Source: Rachycentron canadum
Lineage: Eukaryota; Chordata; Actinopteri; Carangiformes; Rachycentridae
Length of the DNA stretch: 64,000 nt
Direction of reading: 5' to 3'
Assembly (NCBI GenBank): GCA_038496675.1
Contig: CM076654.1
Location: forward strand, 12,258,039 to 12,322,038
Positions within the stretch are counted from its first letter, which is position 1, and every line of letters begins with the position of its first letter. Below the pieces are notes generated by a model. It saw nothing but the letters and a program-made list of their open reading frames with translations, was not told where the DNA came from and ran no database searches. A program made the translations under genes and the position numbers. Below are positions 25,701 through 35,613 of the stretch, one piece after another.

Positions 25701-28700
25701 NNNNNNNNNNNNNNNNNNNNNNNNNNNNNNNNNNNNNNNNNNNNNNNNNNNNNNNNNNNNNNNNNNNNNNNNNNNNNNNNNNNNNNNNNNNNNCCCCACC
25801 CCCACCCCCCCCACACACACACACACATCCTCTCTAGTCTATGTTGATGGGAAGATCCACCACATGGCCTTGTTGATCTCAGTCTCTGTCTGCAGCATTA
25901 TATTGGCTGTCATCATTGTCTTCTGTTACTTCAGGTAATTATATCAAACAATTTAACAGTCAAGCACTTACCCACGCACTTTGTAGGGTTTACAGCACCA
26001 CTCTCAGTGCTGCTTACCTCCCTTTATAATACTGTATATTTTAATATACAGTGTTGGCTTCTTGTCAAAACAAGATGGTGTGGGTGTGTGCGGAATCATG
26101 CTCTTTTGCAGGTATAAGCGTCAGGAGTCTCGTCCCCGGTACAGCATTGGTCTGGAGCAGGATGAGACCTACATTCCCCCTGGAGAATCTCTGAAGGACC
26201 TGATAGAGCAGTCACAGAGCTCAGGCTCAGGATCAGGGCTCCCTCTATTGGTGAGATACCCACATTGCAGCCAAAACACCTGCTCCATCTAAAGGATGCT
26301 TAATGGATCCTCTGTATGCGCTCCTCAGCGCCCATGATATCTTAACTGGTTAGATAATACCACATGTGGTAAGATGAGATCTTCATATTTATAAGATATC
26401 TGAGATTTTTATTTCTATACATTTTCTATTTGGGAAAGCCACTGTGCTAAAAACACCTGAAGAAGCAACACTTTGCCTTCTACATCCATCTAAAGATTGC
26501 CAAACATTACACCGGAGTTCTAATTTTTAAACTTAGGGGATAAAAGTACTGAAATATAATGCATAACAATCATATGTAAGAATGTAATTATGATGTCATC
26601 TCGCAATAAACTGTATCTTACATTTCCCACCTTGTGCTCTTCCTTAGGTCCAGAGAACGATAGCTAAGCAGATTCAAATGGTGAAGCAGATTGGCAAGGG
26701 AAGGTATGGAGAGGTGTGGATGGGCAGGTGGAGGGGAGAACGAGTGGCTGTTAAAGTTTTTTTCACCACTGAGGAGGCCAGTTGGTTCAGAGAGACTGAA
26801 ATCTACCAGACCGTCTTAATGAGACATGAGAACATACTTGGTAAGAGTGCTTTGTCTCTCTGCTCACCCTGCCTGCCTGTCCTCCGTGTGTTACTCTTTG
26901 CAATCCTACCCCTTCTTGTGACTGATTTCTGTACTTTCTGTGTCTAATTGTCCGTCTCCTCACTGTCAGTCTACTTGTTTTCTCTCTTAGTTCTCCTTAT
27001 TTAAAATCTATACAACTGTGCTCCAATGTAAGAATTTAAGAAAGGGGCCAGGGTTTGAAGGGACAAATGATAAATAAGTCTTTCTAATATAGTAGTACCA
27101 ATCCTAAACAATCCTAATTTATGGACTAACAGATGGATGAATTTGCGTATTCATAACAAAAAGCACAAGAAACCCAACTGACAATAAATAAAAACTTACC
27201 ATAGTTGTAGAGTTGGACTGTGTCCATTACTCTTGCACCACACTGCACTCAGCACCACAGCAGATCAATTATAGCCCAGAGACAACAACAGACTGCAAAC
27301 CAAGGCTTGCATAATTAAACACCACAAGATGCACAGTAATTAAGTAGTGGGGCAAAAGATCACTTGCCAGTAAACTAGAAGACAGACTAGATGCTGTAAT
27401 GCATAATGCTGTTTTCCACAGTCGATACAACATGTTTTATTTTAAATTTAGCTTTAGGATCTGAAATACAGCATCAGCAAATCCACCAAAGAGGACACTT
27501 GCCTTGGGGTTTGAGTCAATATTAAAGCTTCCTAAAAAGAAAGTTAGACTGTAAAAACCTTATTTCTAATTTTATTATATGTTAAATTTGTGAAAATTCC
27601 CATAGCATCCAGCATTGTTTTTGTGTTAACATTTAATTGTTTGATCATCTTTGAATTGTTCTAACTCGATTGATTGATTTGTAAGCGAATTATGTCATTT
27701 TTATTGAAATTTGTGATTTGGGTTTATTTGTAGTTCACATTACAGAGTCTCCACTGTGCTCTAACACTCATTTTAAGCTTTGTCATTTCAAGACATTTAA
27801 TTTCAAATCTTGTGGCTTTGATGAAAGTACAGTTCCTGTGATTAAAATATCAAATTTCAAGGTTTCATTTTTTGTTTTAAATAAGTCACATTTAAATGCT
27901 TCAGATTTACATCTGAAGTTCTATCATTAAAATTGTCATTGGCAACAAACCTTCACTTAAATTTGATGGAGCATTTTTGCATTGCGACATTAAAGCGTGA
28001 ATTTCCTGTCTTTATTCTTGAGACTTAATTTTGAAAGTACTCACTGCAAAAATTGATCTGAAAAATGACCTTTTCTGCTCTACTTCTATGAGCCTCATTT
28101 ATACAGTTCACACATTGAAAACAGAATAAGCAAAATTTACAGTGAAACCCAATAATGCACATACAGGTGAACAGGCTCAATATTTCATGGTCATTCTCAG
28201 CCAGTGATGTGGAGATTTACTGTTCTTCTTCTCTTCTCTCTCCACCTTCCCTCCATTCCCTGTCAATTCATAGGTTTTATAGCTGCTGACATTAAAGGAA
28301 CTGGCTCTTGGACACAACTCTATCTAATTACCGACTATCATGAAAATGGCTCCTTGTATGACTACCTCAAATCAACCACTCTGGACAATAAAGCCATGTT
28401 GCGATTGGCCTACTCCTCTGTATCAGGACTCTGTCACCTCCACACAGAGATCTTTGGCACCCAGGGCAAACCTGCCATTGCTCACAGGGATCTGAAGAGT
28501 AAGAACATACTGGTGAAAAGAAATGGGACCTGCTGTATTGCCGACCTTGGGCTGGCGGTCAAGTTTATCAGGTGAGTGTGTCAGGGACATTTGTTCCTAT
28601 TTACCATGATATGAGGAAGTATTCCACTTAATTTTTATGACTCCATGTTTTCCTGAGTTTAAAATCTGGTAGCAGGTCAAAAATCTTCCTAGAAGTATTT

Positions 28701-29474
28701 TTACCATATTATTCAAAAGATTCAGTGATGCTCCTCACTACTTGATCTTTAATTTAAAGTATTACTTTGATCTCTGACTTGGCAGTGACACCAATGAGGT
28801 AGACATCCCCCCCAATACTAGAGTTGGTACAAAGCGCTACATGCCTCCAGAGGTTCTGGATGAGACTCTGAACAGAAGTCATTTTCAGTCGTACATCATG
28901 GCTGACATGTACAGCTTTGGGCTCATTCTTTGGGAGATCGCTCGGCGTTGTGTCTCAGGAGGTACGTCCACTTTTTATGTGTTTCTTTTATTTGACACAA
29001 ACAACTTGTAACTTTCACAGAAAAATGAAAAAAAACATACTTTTTTGATAGCTATGGATATGGATCTTGAAAACGTTCAATTTTTGACTGAATTTATCTT
29101 TTTTTTTTCTGAACTTATTTATTGTAGGGATCCTTGAGGAGTACCAGTTGCCATACCACGAGTTAGTTCCTACAGACCCTTCATATGAAGATATGAGAGA
29201 GGTGGTCTGCATCAAGCGACTACGACCTTCCTTTCCTAATCGATGGACTAGTGATGAGGTAAAATATATCTAAATTTCCTACACATACACATGTACATGC
29301 ACACACACATTTGTGACCTGTGTGACATAAATCTTGTTTCCCCCTCAGTGTTTGAGACAGATGGGGAAGCTGATGACAGAATGCTGGGCCCACAACCCAG
29401 CCTCCCGCCTCACAGCCCTCCGAGTCAAAAAGACACTAGCCAAGATGTCAGAGTCGCAGGATATCAAGCTGTGA
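7835..29474 (+). CDS. bmpr1b: bmpr1b, BMP receptor type IB (ALK6), whole coding span, 11 exons
   Basis: Single-pass serine/threonine kinase receptor. Type II receptors phosphorylate its GS box, and it then phosphorylates SMAD1/5/8 at the plasma membrane. The joined exons (7835-7940, 23586-23748, 23874-23973, 24399-24501, 25838-25934, 26112-26250, 26648-26840, 28274-28571, 28786-28961, 29128-29258, 29349-29474) total 1632 nt, or 543 residues plus stop, with every phase matching. Approximate residues: signal peptide 1-34; cysteine-rich ligand domain 74-150; membrane helix 167-189; GS box SGSGSGLP 227-234; glycine loop GKGRYGEV 252-259; VAVK lysine 272; L45 loop ADIKGTGSW 305-313; HRDLKSKN 371-378; DLG 391-393. 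From the internal MLLRG methionine (residue 42) the protein is 502 residues, equal to human BMPR1B. DGYCFTMVEE and YKRQESRPRYSIGLEQ fit BMPR1B rather than BMPR1A. I cannot tell which teleost duplicate (a or b) this is. Confidence 0.97.
10127..10219. repeat. two-copy 47-bp tandem duplication
   Basis: Unit starting gcaacaggttcattcattgg at 10127 recurs at 10174 as gcaacaggctcattcattgg, with the shared tail gattgattg. The copies differ by a few substitutions. Confidence 0.85.
12734..12786. repeat. (GT)n microsatellite
   Basis: Uninterrupted GT run of about 26 units. Confidence 0.97.
13421..13478. repeat. (TG)n microsatellite with degenerate end
   Basis: TG run grading into gagtgtgagtgtgag. Confidence 0.95.
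17146..17174. repeat. (CA)n microsatellite
   Basis: About 14 CA units. Confidence 0.95.
19686..19745. repeat. (GA)n microsatellite
   Basis: GA run with GTGA interruptions in the first half and pure GA in the second. Confidence 0.95.
23586..23748 (+). CDS. bmpr1b: bmpr1b coding exon 2, start of ectodomain
   Basis: Reads NILDSMLLRGSSKE, a Ser/Gly/Ala-rich linker, then CHCYHHCPEDSTNNTC, the first cysteines of the ligand-binding domain with an NNT glycosylation sequon. The acceptor is ttatag and the donor gtgagg. The ATG at 23603 corresponds to the start of the 502-residue human protein and could serve as an alternative start. Confidence 0.95.
23874..23973 (+). CDS. bmpr1b: bmpr1b coding exon 3, ectodomain
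   Basis: Encodes TDGYCFTMVEEEGGVPV through CLGLVGSEFQCR, the middle of the three-finger ligand-binding fold. The acceptor is ttttttcag and the donor gtgagt. The split arginine codon at the left border replaces the serine of the human protein. Confidence 0.96.
23974..24398 (+). other. bmpr1b: bmpr1b intron
   Basis: 425-nt intron between coding exons 3 and 4; AT-rich, nothing else seen. Confidence 0.85.
24399..24501 (+). CDS. bmpr1b: bmpr1b coding exon 4, ectodomain cysteine knot end
   Basis: Encodes DTGSSRQRRSLECCTDQDYC, then NKNLHPTLPPLKPP. The CC-x4-C cluster is the closing signature of TGF-beta family receptor ectodomains. The acceptor is ttctag and the donor gtaagt. Confidence 0.96.
25375..25398. 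repeat. C-rich run, left side of gap
   Basis: Homopolymer C followed by CCCCCA-type units, entering the N gap. Confidence 0.9.
25399..25793. other. assembly gap, 395 N
   Basis: Gap bracketed on both sides by CCCCCA-type units, so the missing sequence is probably a C-rich minisatellite. Confidence 0.99.
25794..25827. repeat. C-rich and (CA)n run, right side of gap
   Basis: CCCCACCCCCA units pass into a CA repeat that ends about 10 nt before the acceptor of the bmpr1b transmembrane exon. Confidence 0.9.
25838..25934 (+). CDS. bmpr1b: bmpr1b coding exon 5, transmembrane segment
   Basis: Encodes YVDGKIHHMALLISVSVCSI and the rest of a 23-residue hydrophobic helix ending FCYF. The acceptor tctctag lies 44 nt after an assembly gap and a C-rich/CA-rich run. 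The donor is gtaatt. Confidence 0.96.
26112..26250 (+). CDS. bmpr1b: bmpr1b coding exon 6, juxtamembrane and GS box
   Basis: Encodes RYKRQESRPRYSIGLEQDET, then IPPGESLKDLIEQSQSSGSG and SGLPLL. The SGSGSG serines are the sites phosphorylated by type II receptors, and the following LP is the FKBP12-contacting segment in this family. The acceptor is ttttgcag and the donor gtgaga. Confidence 0.97.
26251..26647 (+). other. bmpr1b: bmpr1b intron
   Basis: 397-nt intron between the GS-box exon and the kinase N-lobe exon; nothing else seen. Confidence 0.85.
26648..26840 (+). CDS. bmpr1b: bmpr1b coding exon 7, kinase N-lobe
   Basis: Starts VQRTIAKQIQMVKQIGKGRY and contains the ATP-binding glycine loop, VAVKVFF with the catalytic lysine, and RETEIYQTVLMRHENIL including the helix-C glutamate. 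The donor is gtaaga. Confidence 0.97.
26841..28273 (+). other. bmpr1b: bmpr1b intron
   Basis: 1.4-kb AT-rich intron within the kinase domain. It holds a short 8-bp-arm hairpin (cttcagat/atctgaag) near 27899 and no other feature. Confidence 0.8.
28274..28571 (+). CDS. bmpr1b: bmpr1b coding exon 8, L45 loop to catalytic and DLG motifs
   Basis: Encodes GFIAADIKGTGSWTQLYLIT, whose L45 loop selects SMAD1/5/8, then the HRDLKSKN catalytic loop and the DLGLAVKF metal-binding motif. All catalytic residues are intact. The acceptor is attcatag and the donor gtgagt. Confidence 0.97.
28786..28961 (+). CDS. bmpr1b: bmpr1b coding exon 9, activation segment
   Basis: Encodes SDTNEVDIPPNTRVGTKRYM with PPE, then DMYSFGLILWEIARRCVSG of the kinase C-lobe. 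The acceptor is cttggcag and the donor gtacgt. Confidence 0.97.
29128..29258 (+). CDS. bmpr1b: bmpr1b coding exon 10, kinase C-lobe
   Basis: Encodes ILEEYQLPYHELVPTDPSYE, then DMREVVCIKRLRPSFPNRW and TSDE. The phase-2 entry completes the Gly codon from the previous exon. The acceptor is attgtag and the donor gtaaaa. Confidence 0.96.
29349..29474 (+). CDS. bmpr1b: bmpr1b coding exon 11, C-terminus and stop
   Basis: Encodes CLRQMGKLMTECWAHNPASR and ends KMSESQDIKL followed by TGA. This C-terminus is the same as that recalled for human BMPR1B (the 1A paralog ends QDVKI). The 3'UTR begins at 29475. Confidence 0.97.
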   Translation, partial: CLRQMGKLMTECWAHNPASRLTALRVKKTLAKMSESQDIKL

Positions 29475-30297
29475 GCGTCTTCTGCCAGGTGTGTGTCTAC
29501 ACACATAGAAAGGGCACTAACAGTCACACTGGCACTGGTCCAGTCCACACAAACCTTTTTTCCTGGGAAAAGGATGTGGGACACGTAGAAGAAAGAAGAT
29601 CACATTGGAGATCACAGGATCCCGAGCTTTGAGTCCAGATGCCCAGAACTCTGCAACCCAGGTCCCTTTGAAAAAAATGATTATGGACTAAGGCGGTTTA
29701 CTAAAACTTAAATTAATGAACCATCGTGTCTTGTGTGGCCCTGTTCTGTCTATCAGAGAAGATGAGACAATCTTATTTCAGACTAGTGTGAGGACTCTAA
29801 AACCAGATATAGGTTCCTGTTACATTCTCCAAAGTCCTTGGAGAAAGAGGTTGAGTTTGACTTGGCACTGTAGCTGCAGAGATATACAAACAGGCTACTG
29901 ACCAGTGAGTGGAATACTATATCCCTGCTTTCTGTGAAAGCTACCCTACCTGTAGATGAAGGTCTGACTGACAGAACTGAAGGGATGTGCTTAAATGCAA
30001 TCTGTCATTGCAGCATGACTTCTTTCAAAATACTGTCACCCCACTACTGGCTTTATATTGTAATTGGTCTGAACACATTTTTGTCACTCTTAAATTGACT
30101 GCTCTTTGTTACAAAGACTGACACTATGTGACAGGGGGAAAAAGGCATTTCGAGGCTTTAAAAGTTTTGTTGCTGGTAACGTTTGTAGACACTGAAGAAA
30201 AAGGTAAACCTGTATTTTTGAGTTGTGGTGGGCTATGAAAGTTGCAAAAGTGTATTTTCCATGTAAAACTTAAACTCTTTAAGACGGTATGTAAAAA

Positions 30298-30303
30298 AAT
30301 AAA
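30298..30303 (+). promoter_or_regulatory. bmpr1b: candidate bmpr1b poly(A) signal
   Basis: AATAAA about 0.8 kb past the bmpr1b stop, followed by a T/G-rich stretch. It is the first canonical hexamer I saw on this strand after the stop. A second AATAAA at 31254-31259 could end a longer 3'UTR. Confidence 0.45.
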
Positions 30304-31253
30304 GTTTCTATGTCCAAAAGATTTCTGGATTGAGGCTCTAAAGGCCTCTGTGTTTCCTTGCCCTGCAAAAGAAATATTAAAAACAAAGGCATGAAGCAGA
30401 ACGGTGCCATCCGTAGGCGCTTCACAGCAATTACACAAAGGGAAGTCTGCCAAGGGAGAAACTGTTGTACACTAACTGTAGTGGTGACGTCTTGCTTCAT
30501 GATGTAGTGATCTATTATAAATGTGTGGTATTGTGACTGTGTTAGTTTAGGGGTACCACAACTTGTTTGTCGTGGTGGATGACTATCATTAAGTAATTCC
30601 CAGTAATACAGAGTGGCTCCCATAACTAGGCTGATGATGGACTACCACTCCACCACAACTACCCCGTGGATATCATTAGGTCACTATCTAAGTGCCTCCT
30701 AATTAAACGTTGATCTGATTTACCACAGTAAACTGCGCTGTCACTTCAATCAAATAGTACTTGCGTCATTTAAAAATCATTTAGCTTCTATCAGGCAAGT
30801 TTCTCCATGAATTCAAATTCTCACATAGTTGCAGTAAGAAGCTTAACCAGCTTTGCTGCCTCAGTATGACACAATGCTCCTGGTAAATCACGATCATCTT
30901 TCATCATCACAGCCTTAGGTCTTCCACACTGGACTGCCATCACAGCAGTGGTAGTTGAGATTTTTGTCAAATGACACTAACTGACTCATTTTAGTGATTG
31001 TAGTCCATTGATAAAATCCTTACTAAAAACTTTCCTTCAGAGGTCAGTGAGTTTCTTTTTTTTGGGGGGGTCCTTGCCGACTGAAATGATGGGGTGCTAG
31101 TCACCACTGAAGGTTTGGGTGTGACAGATTTGTTGTGATATACAAGCCCTTTCTTTCCTCTTGGGTGTTGTGCCTTATTTAATCTGTACCTACTGTAGTT
31201 GTCTGTGAGAGAAAGTGGTGTTTCTATCCAGTGAAAAGGTTGAACATTCCCCC

Positions 31254-31259
31254 AATAAA
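31254..31259 (+). promoter_or_regulatory. bmpr1b: alternative distal bmpr1b poly(A) signal candidate
   Basis: AATAAA followed within 25 nt by a TG-rich stretch (gtgtttcactc, then ttgtggtggctg), about 1.8 kb after the stop. Whether it is used cannot be told from sequence. Confidence 0.3.
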
Positions 31260-31617
31260 GTGTTTCACTCATCCACATGGCTGATGCACAGTTTGTGGTG
31301 GCTGAATGAGGTGCATACTAACGAGTCACTTGGCAGTGCCTCTTACTGTTAAGGCATGCTCTCCATATTTTCTTTGTTAAAAAAGTGGCATGCCTCATTA
31401 CAACCTACCAGTGCTGCAGAGCCCACAGCATGTTAAACAGTGACACCATAAGGATTTTCTGTTGCAATTTCTTCCCCTCTGGACTCCCTTATCCAACTAC
31501 TTATTGAGTTTGGAGCCAATAAATATGAAATTTCACAGGAAAAAAGGTAAAAAATCATATTAAAGTGAACCAAATGTATATATTCATGGTCTACAAACTG
31601 CATTCTGGGCTGTTCCC

Positions 31618-31672
31618 TACATCTTCTACTATGACAGCTTGTACTATACAAGCTGTCATAGTAGAAGATGTA
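31618..31672. repeat. perfect inverted repeat, 26-bp arms, 3-nt loop
   Basis: Left arm 31618-31643 starts tacatcttctac and ends gcttgta. Right arm 31647-31672 is its exact reverse complement, separated by cta. The flanking bases do not continue the symmetry. It lies in the convergent 3' region of bmpr1b and unc5c. Confidence 0.95.
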
Positions 31673-34600
31673 TGAAATTTACATTCAAAACAAAGCTCAG
31701 TAGAAATGAGTCAAAGGCACTACACATTTTCAGCATTGCTTATAAATATAATTTATTAATTGTCTTAAAAATTCTTTCTTACACTTTGTACAGAAAACAA
31801 TTAGAGGAGATAGAGAGGCGAGCATTCAGCAAGATTGAGCAAGATTCATGAAGCGTGCCAGAATTAGCTAAAATGGACCAACACTACCCCGCACTAATCA
31901 AATCAAATCACTCCTGATAGTAAAATAAAAATGCACTTACAAGAACAGCTCTAGTTATAGACCTCTATCATGATAACCAATGCCAAGTTTGCATAGTAGA
32001 CACTGCTTTTACAAAAAAGGAAAAACTTAAATAAAAAAAAAAAACTTGAAACATACAAACTAGTATCTAACTGTACTGCTCTTTTTTATATTCTGAAATT
32101 TGCCAAATATAGCTGACAGTACACAACTGTACATACTGTGGTTAGAAAATATTTTTACATACTTTGATATCTTAACACTACTTTCTTCATTTACACATCA
32201 TGAAGGATCACTTTTTGGAGGCCTACATGTCCTCTACTCATATGGAAACCCCTTGTATCAGTCTGCTCTTCACTAACAGTCTATCGTGCTGGTAAACTGT
32301 AGACTTTGAACATGGCAAGGATCAAATTTTGAGAAAAGTTACCCAGTTAATTTGCAACTTACTTTTCTTAACTGATTGGCTCCTTGAACATGTTACATCC
32401 GTTAAAAAGTAGATCTTGTATGACTATGAGTTCCGCCTTCGAGTAAATCAGAGATGTTGATGATCACATTGTATGAAATAGACATTGTTGTCACCTTTGG
32501 GTTCATGTTTTGTTCTGAAACAAACTGAATTGATGAGTTAATGTTTTAGGCTTTTATCCCTTTGATTTCCTCACATCTGACATCAGCAGTTACATCTGAA
32601 AACAAGACATCCACTCTGTCACTTAACCATGCACCTTTTTCTGATGTGGCTCATGAGGCTGTCCAAAATGAAAACACATAGTTTGATGACTATGTGTACT
32701 ACGTCTGGCTTAGCACCGGTACAAGAGGCGTGATTCTTAACTCGCACATTTCTGACCCACTGAACAAAGAAAGAAAAATCAATGTGAAAAAAAAAATAAA
32801 AAATCAATGTTTCAAGGTTTCCTACTGTGTGGACATCCACGAGATCAAATGTGTCATAACAGGGTAAAGATCTGACCTTTTGCGCCGGTGTTAACGCAGC
32901 CTCTGCCAACTTGTTTTTCTTTACAATATCCTCCTCAGTATCTCCTCTGCATACCTGATGTTCAGTTTCATATGGCGTCTCTCCATAGTCCAGAGCAGAA
33001 ATATCTAAACCCCTGGTTTTGAATATTTTACATGTATTTCCTTTGAACCACATGTTCATGCTGTCTTGTACATGGTGAATAGAGTTCATGTCCCCGGGGG
33101 CATCAGACAGTGTTTCAAAAGCCACTTAAAATAAGGCTGTTTTTTTCCCCTCAAAGCTTGCGCTTTGGAGTTACACCTTTTCATCAGACAATGGTGTCCA
33201 GGGTCAGTGCATACATTTGACGGCCTGCCTTGGTTGACAATGTTGTTCTGCAAAACACAAATATATTACACTTCATTTTACATCAGCCCCCTTTGTTGTT
33301 ATCTTGATTTCAAGCTCTAGATTGAAACTTTTTCAACAAATACACCATGAGTTGGAATGTTAGTTGCTGACAGAACATTGTTCGAGGAAAAGGGCAACTA
33401 ACTGATATGTTACAGACCCCCCCCCCAACGCACACAGTTCACATCTATAAAAACATTAAATGGCAAAAAAAAAAAAAAAGGTAAGGTAAATAACACAATA
33501 ATGATTACTGAACAAAAATATTATGGTAATACAAGGTCATTAGGATGAACATGATAATCATGTATTTACACGTTTCGAACAATCAAAAAAAAAAAAAAAA
33601 GTGTAAATGCTGTTATATTTCAAAGGCCACTGGATGGTGCTAGTGACCAGCAAAGTCATGGTGGTGATCACAGATGAACTCACGTGGCCTAATGGCAGGT
33701 AACAACTGACATCCTGTGATGATACAACACCGAAAATATGAAAGAAATATATATATATGTAGGCTATATATATTTTAGTAAATTAAAACATGATTGATAA
33801 AATCAGTATATTTGGATACATTTCGCGGTAATGAATGATATCAGCTGTATTTAATTCACTATCACGTAACACTATGGTACTTTGTATATTACGGTATTAA
33901 AAAACACTTGTGTTTTCACTTCTAGTTCATCCCTTTTTGCTTCTTCTCTCTTTTCTCTGAGTTGGACCCTGTCCAGAAACAAGCCCCAGTGGTCTACCAA
34001 CGTGGTAGTGATAGCTGGAGTTCTTCCCTGCATTACCAATCTACACAGAGCAGCAGTGCAGAAATGTATAGGATTTTGTTTTTTTGAAGAAATACATATA
34101 CATTTCTATAAAAAATTGTCAATGCTGACTCCATTGAAACAATTTATGTACAGTATACTTATAGTGTACTGTGCACTATAATAAATAGCTGACAGTCTGT
34201 ATCTTTGTCTTGTTTATCTGTTCATCATAAGTGCAATCTTGAATATACCTCAAAACAGACAATTTAGCAAATCCGTCACAACTATAATGGACTGAAATTG
34301 GCAAACAAAGTTTTTAACAACATCCATCAGGAATGTAATCCTCTTTGGACTGACTTTGTTTAGGAAATTAGATGCACAAGTTCAAAGGCAGCTGGACAGC
34401 AGATTCAGTTGCCTTAGACATTGAACTTCTAGATTTCCTGTGACCTGGATGATTTAATATTGTCACAAATTTTGGAAGAAAACCATAAACTCGATGTCTA
34501 AGCTAACACCAATTTAAACATCACTTACAATGTTATTTCAGCCAAAAATTGCAACCTGTTGCCTCTGGCTTGTTTCTGGTCAGGACCATTGATTGACAGT

Positions 34601-35450
34601 CACTGTGTAGCGAATTCTGTTAGCAGGAAATGATCCACACATATGGACAGCAGAATACATAAAGCGTTTCCTAGGAAACGATATAAAGACAACAAACTGT
34701 ACCAGCAAACACGTACAGCCAAGGCTCGCAGGCGAGGAGTGGGATCACTTCTTGATCTACCCTCTCCCATTATCTGTTTTCCATCCTGTCCTTTCACATG
34801 ATCATCTGCTGCTTCTTCCATCACTTTAAGTTTGCATCTTCCTCCCTTTTATAATCAGTTTAGCTTCTCTCTGTGTTTACTCTCATCTTACTAAAGAGCC
34901 TCTAACTCACTCACTCCCTTTCCTCAATCTACCTTCTCCCTCTCTTTTCTAATCAGTTTAGCTTCTCTCCCTTTATGATTCTGTTCCATTCCTATAGAGA
35001 TTTTCAAGGTCGGTACCTCAGTTGCTTCTTCTTTCTTTTCTCTGCTTGTCTTTGTTCAGTATAAAGTAACAGCAAAAGAACAACTAGTGTCACACTCGAC
35101 AAGGTCTTTTTTTTTTTTTTTTAAGTTTTTTTTTTTTTTAGGCGTGTGTATGTTTTGTTTGTTCCTCTCTGTGTGGTAGGTAGGGTTATCTCTCCTTCGG
35201 TCACACACAACACTGCAACATTGCGCAAATACACACACAAAGATACGCACAGTTCCAGCACCAGCTCGAGCACCTCTCTCCTTCTGTCTGTTACCATGTC
35301 GGCCTGATTACCATGGTATTTAACTAGTACTCAATCACCATGGCAACAACTTTTGCTCACATCATTGCCCTTGCTGCCGTATCAACCGTAGAGAATTCAC
35401 GTGTCATCGTCTCCAGAGTTCTGTCGTTGTCAAGTAACCACTTTGCTATG

Positions 35451-35613
35451 TCAGTGTTCCGTTGTCATGGAGGCAAGGTTGCTGTCATGACGACCCATCT
35501 CTTCCAGCACAGCAGCCAGTTCATTAAGATCTCCATCAGGGAAGTGCTGGGCCTCCCAGAGATCCAGGATCACACCTGTTGGACTGGACTTGGTGGCAAA
35601 GTAGTTCAGGTAT
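35451..35613 (-). CDS. unc5c: unc5c last coding exon, death domain end and stop
   Basis: Encodes RYLNYFATKSSPTGVILDLW, EAQHFPDGDLNELAAVLEEM and GRHDSNLASMTTEH, then TGA. The acceptor is cctgcag. The final dozen residues differ from the human tail (SLAAEGQY as recalled) although the death domain itself is well kept. Confidence 0.96.

Larger units (their letters stand above)
24502..25837 (+). other. bmpr1b: bmpr1b intron containing an assembly gap
   Basis: Intron between coding exons 4 and 5. Its 3' part is a C-rich run, a 395-N gap, then C-rich and CA repeats directly before the acceptor. Confidence 0.85.
29475..35450. other. convergent 3' flank between bmpr1b and unc5c
   Basis: Six kilobases separating the two stop codons, expected to hold both 3'UTRs. 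Plus-strand AATAAA sites lie at 30298 and 31254. On the minus strand there is a TTTAAT (ATTAAA complement) near 33850 and a TTTATT near 31752. A perfect inverted repeat sits at 31618-31672, and A/T homopolymers at 33466-33479, 33585-33600 and 35107-35140. A 20-nt direct repeat (taatcagtttagcttctctc) occurs at 34852 and again 98 nt later. Confidence 0.7.

Noticed and set aside
25214..25938. Long open frames spanning the 395-N gap on both strands
   Set aside because: Openness comes from the Ns and C-rich repeats; the real coding part is only 25838-25934 on the + strand.
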